NCBI GenBank assembly: GCA_020650975.1
Contig: JAIPMN010000449.1
Span: 31,489-95,488 of the forward strand
Direction: 5' to 3'
From: Apostichopus californicus
Taxonomy: Eukaryota > Echinodermata > Holothuroidea > Aspidochirotida > Stichopodidae
Length of the DNA: 64,000 nucleotides
Shown here: positions 63,563 to 64,000 of the stretch, piece by piece
Position numbering within the stretch: position 1 is the first letter of the stretch
Layout of the letters: each line of letters opens with the position of its first letter
The notes under the pieces: model-generated
Told to the model about the DNA's origin: nothing
What the model saw: only the letters and a program-made list of their open reading frames with translations
Databases searched by the model: none
Program-made: the position numbers and the translations under genes

Positions 63563-64000
63563 ATTAAATACAGTTGATAGGACCATGGTAAAGTACAGTT
63601 CAACACTGTTTGTGACTCTAAGACAGTACAGAGCTATTAAATACAGTTGATAGGACCATGGTAAAGTACAGTTCAAAACTGTTGTGACTCTACGACAGTA
63701 CAGAGCTATTAAATACAGTTGATAGGACCATGGTAAAGTACAGTTCAACACTGTTTGTGACTCTACGACAGTACAGAGCTATTAAATACAGTTGATAGGA
63801 CCATGGTAAAGTACAGTTCAAAACTGTTGTGACTCTAAGACAGTACAGAGCTATTAAATACAGTTGATAGGACCATGGTAAAGTACAGTTAAACACTGTT
63901 TGTGACTCTAAGACAGTACAGAGCTATTAAATACAGTTGATAGGACCATGGTAAAGTGAAGTTCAACACTGTTTGTGACTCTAAGACAGTACAGAGCTAT
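63563..64000. repeat. 72-74 bp minisatellite running off the window end
   Basis: Six copies of ATTAAATACAGTTGATAGGA, then CCATGGTAAAGTACAGTTCA. The first four alternate between CAACACTGTTTGTGAC and CAAAACTGTTGTGAC types, giving a dimer-like order. The array is cut by the window edge. Confidence 0.95.

Overview
This window is eukaryotic, from an AT-rich animal genome with sparse coding sequence. It has spliceosomal introns, AATAAA signals, a tRNA-derived SINE, a hAT-like MITE and many minisatellites. The repeat style and the protein similarity suggest a marine invertebrate deuterostome, most likely an echinoderm. That placement is inference. Two 10-N gaps (1624-1633 and 48494-48503) show it is a draft scaffold.

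The main gene is the 5' part of an ErbB/EGFR-type receptor tyrosine kinase on the minus strand. Exon 2 (1120 down to 770) encodes the start of the first receptor L domain. Its hallmarks are VCTGT, NCTYVEGNLEIT, YDLSFL, EVTGY, LRVIRG and WGLVELQM. A strong candidate for exon 1 (42367 down to 42052) has a hydrophobic signal/anchor segment and ends in phase 1 with G before GTAAGT. Exon 2 begins with TT, so the junction completes a Val codon in front of CTGT. If the pairing is right, intron 1 is about 40.9 kb and fills most of the window. The kinase and the rest of the ectodomain lie beyond position 1.

Inside the proposed intron 1, from low to high coordinate, are: a C-rich 26-bp minisatellite next to the exon 2 acceptor; an 81-bp four-copy repeat; a CpG-bearing 17-bp array (5.9-6.5 kb); a CpG-enriched, CRE-bearing stretch (6.9-7.9 kb); a possible nested plus-strand three-exon gene (8.24-8.90 kb) followed by four tandem copies of a polyadenylation cassette; an interspersed repeat with a DR1-like motif (9.6 kb); long unannotated AT-rich sequence; a SINE (28.0 kb) beside a 24-bp array; a hAT-like MITE (32.3 kb); a roughly 50-bp array (33.9-34.4 kb); a 34-bp perfect palindrome (36.9 kb); and a roughly 29-bp array (39.6-40.2 kb). 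Just past exon 2, the exon end plus splice donor has been tandemly duplicated in intron 2, leaving two decoy GTAAGT donors.

Upstream of exon 1 (42.4-64 kb) I found no exon I can defend. This part holds two segmental tandem duplications (44.6 and 52.4 kb), large minisatellites (48.2-49.1, 50.4-51.5, 54.8-55.3, 61.9-62.8 and 63.6-64.0 kb), a copy of the DR1-type repeat family (58.9-59.5 kb) and a 147-bp inverted-repeat MITE (60.4 kb). A few stretches look like conserved regulatory DNA, but that needs a comparative test.
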